In this document: piece by piece, positions 8,254 through 17,207 of the stretch
Layout of the letters: each line of letters opens with the position of its first letter
Position numbering within the stretch: position 1 is the first letter of the stretch
Source of the DNA: Wenzhouxiangella sp042310355
Lineage (GTDB): Bacteria; Pseudomonadota; Gammaproteobacteria; Xanthomonadales; Wenzhouxiangellaceae
Length of the DNA stretch: 64,000 nt
Reading direction: 5' to 3'
Assembly (NCBI RefSeq): GCF_042310355.1
Contig: NZ_JBHJMR010000002.1
Location: forward strand, 1-64,000
The notes under the pieces: model-generated
What the model was told of the DNA's origin: nothing
Seen by the model: the letters and a program-made list of their open reading frames with translations, nothing else
The model's database searches: none
Made by a program: the position numbers and the translations under genes

Positions 8254-9363
8254 ATGGGCGAGCGCGAACTCCGGGATCGGCTCAAGGCGCTGCGCGACGA
8301 ACTGGACGGCGTCGATGCGGATCTGATCGAGCTGGCGACTCGGCGCCAGCGCCTGGTTTCGGATATCGGCCAGTTGAAACAACGGCACGGGCGCCAGCTA
8401 CGGGACTTCGGGCGAGAGCGCGAGGTGCTCGATCGGGTGCGGCGCGCCGCCGTGTCGAAGGCCCTCGATCCCGGGCTGGCCGAAGACCTGTTCAAGCGCC
8501 TGATCGAGGCTTCCTTGACACGCCAGGAGCAGGAACGCCTGCGCCTGGGTCGCCACGGTCACGGGCGTCGCGCACTGGTGGTCGGCGGCGCCGGTCGCAT
8601 GGGCCGCTGGCTGGCGGCTTTCCTCGACGGCCAGGGATTCGATGTGCTCATTGCCGACCCGGCAACCGCGGCCGACGGCGAGACCCGTTTCAAGGACTGG
8701 CGCGAGGCTCCGACCGACGTGGCCGTGATTGCCATCGCCGCTCCCTTGGCGATCACTGCCGAAGTGCTCACCGCGCTGGCCGGGGATCGGGTCGACGCCC
8801 TGGTGTTCGATGTCGGGTCGCTCAAGTCGCCGCTCGAGGCGGCCCTGCGTTCGGCGGCGGGGGCCGGCCTGCAAGTGTGCTCGATTCATCCCATGTTCGG
8901 GCCCGATACGCAGCTGCTGTCGGAAAAGCACGTCTTGCTGATGGATGTCGGCAATCAAGCGGCGGTCGAAGCGGCGCGCGCGCTGTTTGCCGATACCCTG
9001 GCGGAACTGGTGGTGCTCGATCTCGAGGAGCACGATCGACTCATGGCCCCGATTCTCGGCCTGTCGCATGCTCTGAGCATTGTCTTTTTCACCGCCCTGG
9101 CCGACAGCGGCGTGCCGGCCGAGCGCCTGGCGAAGCTGTCGAGCACGACCTTCGATCGCCAGCTGGCTATCGCGCGGGCGGTTGCCGGCGAGAACCCGGA
9201 TCTCTACTTCGAGATCCAGTCGCTCAACCGCCACGGCGCCGGTGTGCGTGAGGTGATGCTGCAGGCCGTGCAGACCTTGAATCATGCCATCGAGAACGAC
9301 GACGCCGAGGCGTTCCGGTACCTGATGTCAAGCGGGCGGGCTTACCTCTCCGAACTGGGGTAG
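8254..9363 (+). CDS. tyrA: Bifunctional chorismate mutase / prephenate dehydrogenase (T-protein)
   Basis: 369 aa. Residues 1-90 form an AroQ-type chorismate mutase helix bundle (LRDELDGVDADLIELATRRQRLV). The remainder is prephenate dehydrogenase, with a nucleotide-binding loop VVGGAGRMG near 110 and the active-site His in SIHPMFGP. It converts chorismate to prephenate and then to 4-hydroxyphenylpyruvate in tyrosine synthesis, in the cytoplasm. The fused form is typical of gammaproteobacteria. It follows yeiP by 4 nt and faces the signalling operon convergently. Confidence 0.96.
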   Translation: MGERELRDRLKALRDELDGVDADLIELATRRQRLVSDIGQLKQRHGRQLRDFGREREVLDRVRRAAVSKALDPGLAEDLFKRLIEASLTRQEQERLRLGRHGHGRRALVVGGAGRMGRWLAAFLDGQGFDVLIADPATAADGETRFKDWREAPTDVAVIAIAAPLAITAEVLTALAGDRVDALVFDVGSLKSPLEAALRSAAGAGLQVCSIHPMFGPDTQLLSEKHVLLMDVGNQAAVEAARALFADTLAELVVLDLEEHDRLMAPILGLSHALSIVFFTALADSGVPAERLAKLSSTTFDRQLAIARAVAGENPDLYFEIQSLNRHGAGVREVMLQAVQTLNHAIENDDAEAFRYLMSSGRAYLSELG

Positions 9364-9450
9364 GACAGGACGTTCTTCGTTCGCTCGTGCCGGCGCTTTG
9401 CGCGTGGGGGGCGGGTGAGACGGGTGCCTCGACAGCCACCGTGCCGCCCG

Positions 9451-9723
9451 TTACGCGAAATGCTCGTCGAGGTAGCGGTTGATTTCCTTCTCGACCGCCG
9501 GCTCCAGGTAAGAGAACAGAAAGGCCAGCTTGGCCTTGACGTGGACGGCCTCTTCGTCGACGTCGATCTCGCCGTGCACGCCCGATCGCTCGAACACGAT
9601 GGTATCGCCGTCCCAGCCGTATTCGATGCTGAACTTCTCGGCCAGGTCCAAGGCGAGGTCGTCGGCGACTTGCTGGGCGTCTTCCAGCTTCATCGAGTGG
9701 GGCTTGCGGATATCGATACTCAT
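9451..9723 (-). CDS. Polyhydroxyalkanoic acid system family protein
   Basis: 90 aa. It matches the small PHA-granule-region protein family, with the core ADDLALDLAEKFSIEYGWDGD and a C-terminal helix LEPAVEKEINRYLDEHF. The family is often near PHA genes, but none are seen here. The start overlaps the stop of the GGDEF-EAL gene by 4 nt (ATGA), making it the last gene of a four-gene operon beginning at about 15012. Its biochemical role is not established. Confidence 0.85.
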   Translation of the reverse strand: MSIDIRKPHSMKLEDAQQVADDLALDLAEKFSIEYGWDGDTIVFERSGVHGEIDVDEEAVHVKAKLAFLFSYLEPAVEKEINRYLDEHFA

Positions 9724-12491
9724 TCGTTGCGGTCGTCGTGGTCGTGGTTGTCGTGGAATTCGGTCACCCAGCTGGCAAACTCTTCCGGCGGCAGCGGTTG
9801 GCTGTAGAGGAAGCCTTGCACCATGTCGCAGCCGGCCTGCGCAAGATAGTCGCGCTGGGCCGTTGTTTCAACGCCCTCGGCCACGGTGCGAAGACTCAGG
9901 CTGAGCGCCAGGCGGATGATGGCCATCACGATGGCTTCGCTTTCGTTGTGTTGCTCCAGTTCCTGGATGAACGATCGATCGATCTTGAACTGGTCGATCG
10001 GGAAACGTCTCAGGTAAGCCAGCGAGGAGTAGCCCGTGCCGAAGTCGTCGATGGATATGCCCACCCCCAGCGACTGGAGTTCACCGAGGATGCGGGCGGC
10101 CGCATCGGCACTGTCCATGATGACCGATTCGGTTATTTCCAGGCGAAGGCGGTCGGCCGGGACACCCGCCTGCTCGAGGGCCTGGCGGATATGGTTGCCG
10201 AGTTCGGGGTCGCGGAACTGCCGAGCCGATAGATTGACCGCGATTCGCAGGTCCATGTCGTTGTCGCGCCATCGGCGCGCCTGGGCTGCGGCCTCCTCGA
10301 GCACCCAGCGCCCGAGTGGAATGATCAGGCCCATGTCCTCGGCAAGCGGGATGAATTCGTCGGGTGGAACCCATCGTTCCTGGTCGTGCCAGCGAAGCAG
10401 CGCCTCGGCGCCGACGACTCGATTGGATTTGAGGTCGATGATGGGCTGGAAGTAGAGCAGCATGCGCCGATCCTCGACGGCGCGACGCAGCCTGGATTCC
10501 ATGTCGACGCGCTTGAGAGCCGAGGCGTTCATGTCATCGGTGTAGAAGCGGAACTGATTCGCGCCCAGCTGCTTGGCGCGATACATGGCGATATCGGCGT
10601 TACGGAGCAGCGTGTTGTAGTCCTGGCCGTTGCCGGGAAAGACGCTGATGCCGATGCTGGCGGTGATGTTCATCTCTCGCCCGGCCACGCCGAATGGCTG
10701 GTCGAAGCACTCGAGGAATGCGTTGGCCCGTCCGGGCAGGTCGCCCGCGTCCTCGACATCGGTCAGCAGGATCACGAACTCGTCGCCGCTGATGCGCGCG
10801 ACGGTGTCTCGCGCCAGTACCTGGCTGCGCAGGCGATCGGCGACTTCGCGCAGTACGCCGTCGCCCGCGGCGCGGCCGAGGCTGTCGTTGATGCGCTTGA
10901 ACTGGTTGAGGTCGATGAACAGCAGGGCGATGGCGTGCCCGTCGTGCCGGGCGGCGGCCATTGCCTGCTTGACGCGGTCCTGGAGCAGGTTGCGGCTGGC
11001 CAGCCCGGTCAGCGTGTCCTGGCTGTACTGGCGTTCGAGCTGCTCTTCGTACTGCTTTCTGTCGGTGATGTCGTTGATGATGCCGACGAAGTGAGTGGCT
11101 CGCCCGTACTCGTCGAATACCGGCGCGATGGTCAGCTCGTTCCAGAAGGGCGTGCCGTCCTTGCGGTAATTGCGCAAAAGGGCGTCCCCTTCCTGTTGCT
11201 TGGTGATCGCCTCACGGATGTCGATGAGCTGGCGTTGGTCCCGGTCGTCGCCGTTGAGAAAGCGAGGATCGCGACCCATCACTTCAGCGCGAGTGTAGCC
11301 GGTGATCCGTTCGAAGGCGCTGTTGACGTACAGGATGGGTGTGTCCGGGTGCTCGGCGGAAGTGATCATCACGCCGTTGGGAGAAGCTTCGATCACGCGG
11401 CGGCTGAGGCGATTGAACTCTTCGGCCGACTTGAGGCTGGCCTCGGCCTGCTGGCGCAGCGACTCCCGCCGATAGTTTTCAAGCGCGTAGGAGATGTCGC
11501 CGGCGACTTCCTGGACCAGGCCGGTCAGTGCGGAGTCGAAAAAGCCCGACTCGTTGGAAAACAGGCTCAGCGCGCCGATGACCTGGCCGCCGGCTTCCAG
11601 CGGGCAGGCTGCCGTCGAGTGCAGGCCATTGTCCTCGAACACGGCGCGGATCTCCTTCAGCGCGGGCTCGGCGCCGAGATCGTTGCTCAGGAAGATACGG
11701 TTCTCACCGATGGCGATTTCGACCGGCGTTCGAAACGGGGGCTCGACCACGAAAGCCCCCACACGATCGAACATGTCCCGGTTACCGCCGTGGCGGGCGA
11801 CGACCTCGACCGTCTTGCCATCGTCGGCCAGCAACCCGATCCAGGCGAGGGTGAAGCCGCCGCGTTCGACGGCGATCCGGCACACGCCCTCGAGCAATTC
11901 GTCCCGGGAGCCGGTGTGGACGATGAGCTGGTTGATGGCGCTCAGCGCCGAATAAAGCCGGTTGAGGCGTTCGATCTGGCCCTTGGCCGACTGCAACTCC
12001 TGGACGCGTCTTGCCAGTTCGGCGCTGCGCTCCTCGAGTTTGCGCACCAGGGCCTGGCTGTAGCGACGATCGGCTTCCGCCCCCGCGGTCAGCGGTTGCC
12101 TGGGGTGCACGGGCCGGCGTCCGGCTTCGGCGAGCACCGCCTCGAGTCGCTTGAGGAAAACCTGCGGTTCGGTCGGCTTGATCAGGAAAGCGTCCGCGCC
12201 GAGATCGCGCGCCAGGCGTTCGTCCTCGGACTGGGTGTAGGTGGCGGTGTAGACGATGAACGGGATGGCCGCGAGCCGCTCGTCCGCTTTCCATTCACGC
12301 AGCAGCGTGAAGCCGTCCATGGTGGGCATCAGCAGGTCGCTGATGATGATGTCGGGTGGGCGCGCTCGGGCCTTCTCGAGCGCGGCGGACCCGTCCGCCG
12401 CCTCGCTGACCTCGAAGTCGTGCGCGCAAAGCAGTGACTCCAGCAGGTAGCGGTTTTCCTCGTGATCGTCGACGATCAGCACGTGTCTCAT
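9720..12491 (-). CDS. REC-GAF-PAS-GGDEF-EAL c-di-GMP signalling protein
   Basis: 923 aa. In order: receiver (1-122, acceptor D52), coiled coil (about 140-180), GAF (about 185-345), PAS/PAC (about 365-475), GGDEF (about 485-650) and EAL (about 660-915). The GGDEF signature is SGDEF (568-572) with no RxxD inhibitory site, so cyclase activity is uncertain. The EAL domain keeps EAL (696-698), DDFGTGYSS and EGVET, so phosphodiesterase activity is likely. The PAS loop GRDPRFLNG resembles the LOV loop but has Pro where photoreactive LOV has Cys. The gene is coupled by ATGA overlaps to the response regulator before it and the PHA-type gene after it. Confidence 0.95.
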   Translation of the reverse strand: MRHVLIVDDHEENRYLLESLLCAHDFEVSEAADGSAALEKARARPPDIIISDLLMPTMDGFTLLREWKADERLAAIPFIVYTATYTQSEDERLARDLGADAFLIKPTEPQVFLKRLEAVLAEAGRRPVHPRQPLTAGAEADRRYSQALVRKLEERSAELARRVQELQSAKGQIERLNRLYSALSAINQLIVHTGSRDELLEGVCRIAVERGGFTLAWIGLLADDGKTVEVVARHGGNRDMFDRVGAFVVEPPFRTPVEIAIGENRIFLSNDLGAEPALKEIRAVFEDNGLHSTAACPLEAGGQVIGALSLFSNESGFFDSALTGLVQEVAGDISYALENYRRESLRQQAEASLKSAEEFNRLSRRVIEASPNGVMITSAEHPDTPILYVNSAFERITGYTRAEVMGRDPRFLNGDDRDQRQLIDIREAITKQQEGDALLRNYRKDGTPFWNELTIAPVFDEYGRATHFVGIINDITDRKQYEEQLERQYSQDTLTGLASRNLLQDRVKQAMAAARHDGHAIALLFIDLNQFKRINDSLGRAAGDGVLREVADRLRSQVLARDTVARISGDEFVILLTDVEDAGDLPGRANAFLECFDQPFGVAGREMNITASIGISVFPGNGQDYNTLLRNADIAMYRAKQLGANQFRFYTDDMNASALKRVDMESRLRRAVEDRRMLLYFQPIIDLKSNRVVGAEALLRWHDQERWVPPDEFIPLAEDMGLIIPLGRWVLEEAAAQARRWRDNDMDLRIAVNLSARQFRDPELGNHIRQALEQAGVPADRLRLEITESVIMDSADAAARILGELQSLGVGISIDDFGTGYSSLAYLRRFPIDQFKIDRSFIQELEQHNESEAIVMAIIRLALSLSLRTVAEGVETTAQRDYLAQAGCDMVQGFLYSQPLPPEEFASWVTEFHDNHDHDDRNE

Positions 12492-12862
12492 CGAACTTCC
12501 TCGAGAAACTGCTCGACCTGGTCGGCGAAAGTGGCCGGGTCGATGGGTTTTTCGATGTAGCCGGTGCAGCCGGCCGCCAGGCAGTTCTCACGGTCACCCG
12601 GCATGGCGTAGGAGGTCACGGCAACGATCGGGGTGTCCGCGAGGCTTTCCATTTTTCTCAGTTGCCGGGCCACTTCGTAGCCGTCCATCCCCGGCAACTG
12701 GATATCGAGCAGGATCAGGTCGGGGGGCTCGCGTTCTGCCCGCTTCAACCCGGAGGGCCCGTCCAGTTCTGCCGTGACCGCCCAGTTTCGGGCGCCCAGC
12801 AGGTAGTTGACCAGGTAGGCGTTCTGTTCATTGTCCTCGATCAGCAGGATCCTTCCCCTCAT
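12488..12862 (-). CDS. Single-domain response regulator
   Basis: 124 aa from ATG 12862. This start overlaps the kinase stop by 4 nt and gives an exact receiver N-terminus (MRGRILLIEDNEQN). The acceptor is D53 in LILLDIQLPGMDG and the conserved Lys is in YIEKPI. There is no output domain, so it probably acts by phosphotransfer or protein contact. Its gene sits between a histidine kinase and a REC-GGDEF-EAL protein, which suggests it works in that circuit. Confidence 0.95.
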   Translation of the reverse strand: MRGRILLIEDNEQNAYLVNYLLGARNWAVTAELDGPSGLKRAEREPPDLILLDIQLPGMDGYEVARQLRKMESLADTPIVAVTSYAMPGDRENCLAAGCTGYIEKPIDPATFADQVEQFLEEVR

Positions 12863-15012
12863 GCCGGTTCTCCGGTCTTGGCCGTTGCCAGCGGCAGCTT
12901 CAACTTGAAGGACGTCCCCACGCCCCATTGGCTGTCGACTTCGATTTCTCCGTGCATCAGCTCGGCCAGGCGCTTGCAGATGACCAGGCCCAGCCCCGTT
13001 CCCTCGTGCTTGCGCGACATCGTCGAATCGATCTGGCGAAACGGCTGAAACAGGTTCTGCATGTCTTCTTCGCGGATGCCGATGCCGGTGTCGCGAATCG
13101 TGATCACCACCGGATTGTGCGCCTCATCGGGGATCGTGTCGACTCCGACTTCGACCGAACCGGATTCGGTGAACTTCACCGCGTTCCCGATGAGGTTGAA
13201 CAGGATCTGCTCGACCCTGCGCGCGTCGCCGCGGCGAAGGCCCGGGTGACAGTGACGCTTGACCTCGATCGCCAGGTTCTTTCGCTCGGCCAGCGGGCGG
13301 ACGATCTCGACCACCTTGTCGACCGAGTCGGCAAGGTCGAAGGCCTCGTCGGACAAGGTCATCTCGCCGGCTTCGATGCGCGAAATGTCGAGCACGTCGT
13401 TGATCAGTGTCAGCAGGTGCTGGGAACTGTTTCGAACCATGCCAAGCTGCTTGGTCTGCTCGGCGTTGAGTGGGCCGGCCAGTTCCTGCAGCAGGATGCC
13501 GGTAAAGCCGATGATGGAGTTCAACGGGGTGCGCAGTTCGTGGCTCATGGTGGCCAGGAAGGCCGACTTGACCCGGTCGGCGGCCTGGGCGCGATCGCGC
13601 GCGACGGCCAGCTGGCTTTCGACGCGCTTTTGCACCGTGATGTCGACCAGCAGCCCGACGATTCCCATCGGCGTGTCCTGAGGTCCGAGGATGCGGGTGG
13701 CCGTATAGAGCATCTCGTGGCGGGTGCCGTCGGCGAAATCGACCGTGATTTCGCGATTGATGGAGCCGCCCAGCTCCAGCAGCTGGCGTTGCTCGACCTC
13801 GAACGCCTCGCGCTGGGCGCGCGGGAGGTAGTCGAGTTCGGTGACGCAGCGCCCGGCGATGTCGTCGCGGCTGAGACCGAATGCGCGCTCGTAGGCCTTG
13901 TTGCAGCCCGTGAACCTGAGATTCATGTCCTTGTAGTAGATCAGGCTGGGGATGTGGTCGATCAGGGACTGGAAGAATGCGGAGGTCTCGCCCAGCTCGC
14001 GCGTTCGTGCATCGACTCGTCGTTCCAGCTCGCGCGTGTGCTGGCGCGCCTGCTCATAGACCTGGCGAGTGCGTGCGCGCACCTGGCTGCGCAGGATCAG
14101 CACGATGATCAGGCCGCCGAGGAGCATGACGGATACGGCCGCGAGCGCCCACGGCAGCCACAGCGGCCAGGTGGTCAGCGGCGGCCCGCTGGTCCAGCGT
14201 TCCAGCGACCGGTACCAGGGCGACTGCGAGTCCTGCTTGAAAGCGACAAGGTGACGATCGATGGCTTCGAGCAGGTGCTGCCGGCCGGTGGGAGCGGCGG
14301 CGAAATACAGCCGCGAGGGCGAGAAGATCACCGAAGTGTCCTCGAGACCGTGCCGTGTGGCGTTGTGTTCACCGAAGAAGCGGTTGGTGATGACCGCGTC
14401 GGCCTGACCCGAACGGGCCGCCGAGAAGGCGCGCTCGAAGTCCGGGAAGGTCAGCAGCTCGATCCGGATGCCGAAGCCTTCGACCATCGAAGAGAGCTGG
14501 TCGCGCTGGATCGAGCCGGCCAGTACGGCGACCCGCTGGCCGTCCAGGTCGAGGATGGAACGGATACGGCTGCCCGCCGGGGCGTACACCTGATTCCAGC
14601 TCGTACGGGCGGGTTCGTTGTGAAAGGAGAACAGCTCGGTTCGCTCGGACGATCGGGCGACGTCCGGCATCAGGTCGATCTCGCCTTGGCTCAGCCGCTG
14701 CAGGCCTTCTTGCCAGGTGCCCGGCACATACTCGAGGCCCCAGCCCTCGCGCGCCGCGATGGCCTCGATCAGGTCGATGAAGATCCCTTGCGGATTGCCG
14801 GACTCGTCGAGCCCGATCTTGGGGCTGTTCTGGTAGACGCCGACGCGAACGGTGTCGGAGGAGAGCGGCTGGATCGGGGACTGCGCCAATGCAGCCAGGC
14901 AGAACGGGACGAACAGGAATGCGAGGGAGCTCAAAGCCCTCCGACTGAATCTTCGGTTCGGATCGCGTGCTGCGCCGAACCGGCTTCCCGGACCGCCCGA
15001 TTGATTCACCAC
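12859..15012 (-). CDS. Histidine kinase with extracytoplasmic amino-acid-binding-type sensor and PAS domain
   Basis: 717 aa from GTG 15012. A GGGAGGG motif about 6 nt upstream decides this start; GTG 15009 is an alternative. The frame is open further upstream, but that overlaps the ThrE gene and is spurious. Residues about 25-45 are a signal segment. Residues 53-270 match a family-3 solute-binding domain (VRVGVYQNSPKIGLDESG). A membrane helix is at 285-308, a coiled coil at 310-345 and PAS at 345-460. HisKA has H491 in SHELRTPLN. The ATPase has N610, DTGIGI and GTGLGL. It probably senses a small periplasmic ligand and phosphorylates the adjacent regulators. The stop overlaps the next start (ATGA). 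Confidence 0.93.
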   Translation of the reverse strand: MVNQSGGPGSRFGAARDPNRRFSRRALSSLAFLFVPFCLAALAQSPIQPLSSDTVRVGVYQNSPKIGLDESGNPQGIFIDLIEAIAAREGWGLEYVPGTWQEGLQRLSQGEIDLMPDVARSSERTELFSFHNEPARTSWNQVYAPAGSRIRSILDLDGQRVAVLAGSIQRDQLSSMVEGFGIRIELLTFPDFERAFSAARSGQADAVITNRFFGEHNATRHGLEDTSVIFSPSRLYFAAAPTGRQHLLEAIDRHLVAFKQDSQSPWYRSLERWTSGPPLTTWPLWLPWALAAVSVMLLGGLIIVLILRSQVRARTRQVYEQARQHTRELERRVDARTRELGETSAFFQSLIDHIPSLIYYKDMNLRFTGCNKAYERAFGLSRDDIAGRCVTELDYLPRAQREAFEVEQRQLLELGGSINREITVDFADGTRHEMLYTATRILGPQDTPMGIVGLLVDITVQKRVESQLAVARDRAQAADRVKSAFLATMSHELRTPLNSIIGFTGILLQELAGPLNAEQTKQLGMVRNSSQHLLTLINDVLDISRIEAGEMTLSDEAFDLADSVDKVVEIVRPLAERKNLAIEVKRHCHPGLRRGDARRVEQILFNLIGNAVKFTESGSVEVGVDTIPDEAHNPVVITIRDTGIGIREEDMQNLFQPFRQIDSTMSRKHEGTGLGLVICKRLAELMHGEIEVDSQWGVGTSFKLKLPLATAKTGEPA

Positions 15013-15083
15013 TAACGCCCTCCCGCGTCGAGGTGGTTTCGAGTGCCAGCATACGGAAAACGACGGCCTGGCGCCATCGCGCG

Positions 15084-16376
15084 TCACAGGGTGGTTCGCG
15101 GCGGAATCAGCACGCTGGCGAGGATCATGCCGGTGGTCAGCGCCACCGCGATGATGCCGGCGAGAATGGCGGTTTCCACGCCCGCAACCACGTCGTCCTG
15201 CAGCAGCGTGGCCAGGCTTCTCAGTCCGATGCTGCCGGGAACAAGCAGGATCAGCCCCGGTATGTGCAGGATCGACGACGGTCGTCGCGACAGGAGCACG
15301 AACAGGTTGCCCGCCAGGCCGACGGCCAGGCCGCCGGCGAAGGCGCCGACGATCGGGGCCTCGAGCCATCCGCCCAGCCCGGTGCCGATCCAGGCGATGA
15401 GCGAGACCATCAGGATCCAGAACCAGTCGCGCATATGCGCCTGGATGAGCATCATCAGGCCGAAGGCCGCGGCCACGAGCCCGGCGAAGGGCAGCCATTC
15501 GGGGCTGGGCGAGGCGGCCGTGAGTTCCACCGGGCCGACGATGGCCTGCCCGGCCATGCCCCCGAGCACCAGGCCGAAGGCCAGCAGCGCGAAGACGGTG
15601 ACCGAAAAGGCCAGGCGAGACGAGCCCGATACCAGGTGCCCGGTGGACAGCTCGCGTGCGGCCGTGGTCAGGTCCATGCCCGGCAGCAGCGGAATCATGG
15701 CGGCGAGCACGGCCGGCATCAGCGCCGTTCGCCCGTCGAATCCGCACCAAAGCGAGCCCAGGAAGGTGATCAGTGCGGCCACCATGGGCATGATCAGGCG
15801 CGAGCGTTCCACGTGCTGGCGCATCCACCAGATCGTCAGCCCGCTGACGGCGCCCAGCGGCGCCGACATCAAGGCTTCACGCCAGCCGCCGCCGAGCAGC
15901 GGGGCCACGCCCCCTCCGATCAGCGTGAACGCCAGCACCTGCAGCCAGGCGCCATAGAGCGGTGGCGCGGCATCGATGGCGCGCACGCGCTCGTCGGCCT
16001 GCTGTGGGTCGATGCGCCCGTCGGCCAGGTCTTCCATCACCTCGGTCAGGTCCGCCAGCTTGGACAGGTTGGCCGAGCCCGGCTCGGAACGGGCGAGGAA
16101 GGTCTGCTGCTTGTCGCCGTCGCCGAGGGAGACGATCAGCGCGGTCGGCGTGGAGAAGAACTCCGCCTGCAGACCAAGGCGCTCGGCCATGATCTGCATC
16201 GACGACTCGAGCCGATGCGCCGGCGAACCGACGTGCAGCAGGGCACGGCCGAGATTGAGCACCAGCCGCGCATAGCGGTCGGACGAGTAGGGTTGTTCGT
16301 TGCCGAGCGTGTCGTCGGGGGCTTCTTGCGTCACTTTTCCCAAAGCCGTTGTCGGATCGTTTCCGAAGTGTCGCAT
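15084..16376 (-). CDS. Threonine/serine exporter family protein (ThrE-like)
   Basis: 430 aa. The N-terminal soluble DUF1212-type domain (about 30-135) contains LLHVGSPAHRLE and RIDPQQADERV. About ten hydrophobic segments follow, including LMPAVLAAMIPLLPGMDLTTAARELSTG and a C-terminal DUF3815-like half. The family exports threonine and serine across the inner membrane. The two halves (ThrE-N and ThrE-C) are fused, as in the Corynebacterium protein. It is divergent from the PhzF-like gene with only 42 bp between the starts, so the promoters must overlap. Confidence 0.88.
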   Translation of the reverse strand: MRHFGNDPTTALGKVTQEAPDDTLGNEQPYSSDRYARLVLNLGRALLHVGSPAHRLESSMQIMAERLGLQAEFFSTPTALIVSLGDGDKQQTFLARSEPGSANLSKLADLTEVMEDLADGRIDPQQADERVRAIDAAPPLYGAWLQVLAFTLIGGGVAPLLGGGWREALMSAPLGAVSGLTIWWMRQHVERSRLIMPMVAALITFLGSLWCGFDGRTALMPAVLAAMIPLLPGMDLTTAARELSTGHLVSGSSRLAFSVTVFALLAFGLVLGGMAGQAIVGPVELTAASPSPEWLPFAGLVAAAFGLMMLIQAHMRDWFWILMVSLIAWIGTGLGGWLEAPIVGAFAGGLAVGLAGNLFVLLSRRPSSILHIPGLILLVPGSIGLRSLATLLQDDVVAGVETAILAGIIAVALTTGMILASVLIPPRTTL

Positions 16377-16418
16377 AATGCCGTTTCGACTTTATGCAAT
16401 CCGTGGTGACTCCCAGGC

Positions 16419-17198
16419 ATGGAACTCCAGTTTTTCCAGGTAGACGCTTTTGCCGACAAGGTCTTCGAAGGCAATCCCGCCGCCGTCGTTCTGCTGGACG
16501 AGTGGCTCGACGACGAGCTTCTGCGCGCGATTGCCGACGAGAACAACCTGTCCGAGACGGCCTTCTGCGTGGCCGAGGGCGACGGCTACAGGTTGCGCTG
16601 GTTCACCCCGCATTCCGAAGTGGACCTTTGCGGTCACGCCACGCTGGCGACCGCCCATGTGCTGTTCGAGCACCTGGGGTTTGCCGCAGAGGAGGTCGTG
16701 TTCGAAAGCCGTAGCGGGGCGCTGCGGGTTCGTCGCTGCGATGCGGGGCTTGAGCTCGATTTTCCCGCCGCCGGTCGCCGCGAGATCGGTATTCCTTCCG
16801 GCATGGCCGAAGCGCTGGGCGCCAGGCCCCGACAGGCCTTCGAGGGTGGCGACTGCATGGTCGTTTTCGGCAGCGAGGCCGAGGTCCGGGCGCTGTCACC
16901 CGACTTTCGCGCGCTGGCGAGAATGCCCGGCCGCGGCGTCATCGCCACCGCACCGGGTGACGAAGTGGATTTTGTCAGCCGCTGCTTCTTTCCGAGACTG
17001 CGGGTCGACGAGGACCCGGTCACCGGTTCGGCCCATTGCCAGTTGGCGCCCTACTGGGCCGAGCGCCTCGACAAGGATGTTCTCGTCGCCCGGCAGGTTT
17101 CCGCCCGCGGCGGCACCGTGCGCTGCCGGGTGGCCGGCGAGCGCGTGATGCTCGCCGGCCCGGCGGTGGATTTCATGAAGGGCACGATTCGCCTGTAA
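16419..17198 (+). CDS. PhzF family isomerase
   Basis: 259 aa. It starts MELQFFQVDAFADKVFEGNPAAVV, the family signature. Catalytic E46 is in NLSETAF, and the second-half motif DEDPVTGSAHC is present. Length is normal for the family (260-300 aa). PhzF in phenazine synthesis isomerises trans-2,3-dihydro-3-hydroxyanthranilate. Most homologues outside phenazine clusters, like this one, have unknown substrates, and no other phenazine genes are here. It converges on the amidohydrolase gene with a 9-nt gap. Confidence 0.92.
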   Translation: MELQFFQVDAFADKVFEGNPAAVVLLDEWLDDELLRAIADENNLSETAFCVAEGDGYRLRWFTPHSEVDLCGHATLATAHVLFEHLGFAAEEVVFESRSGALRVRRCDAGLELDFPAAGRREIGIPSGMAEALGARPRQAFEGGDCMVVFGSEAEVRALSPDFRALARMPGRGVIATAPGDEVDFVSRCFFPRLRVDEDPVTGSAHCQLAPYWAERLDKDVLVARQVSARGGTVRCRVAGERVMLAGPAVDFMKGTIRL

Positions 17199-17207
17199 CA
17201 GTCCCTG

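Noticed and set aside
15013..15828. Upstream extension of the histidine kinase frame
   Set aside because: It overlaps the ThrE gene out of frame, is Arg/Pro/Gly-rich and has no sensor homology; a GTG with a strong ribosome site at 15012 explains the start.
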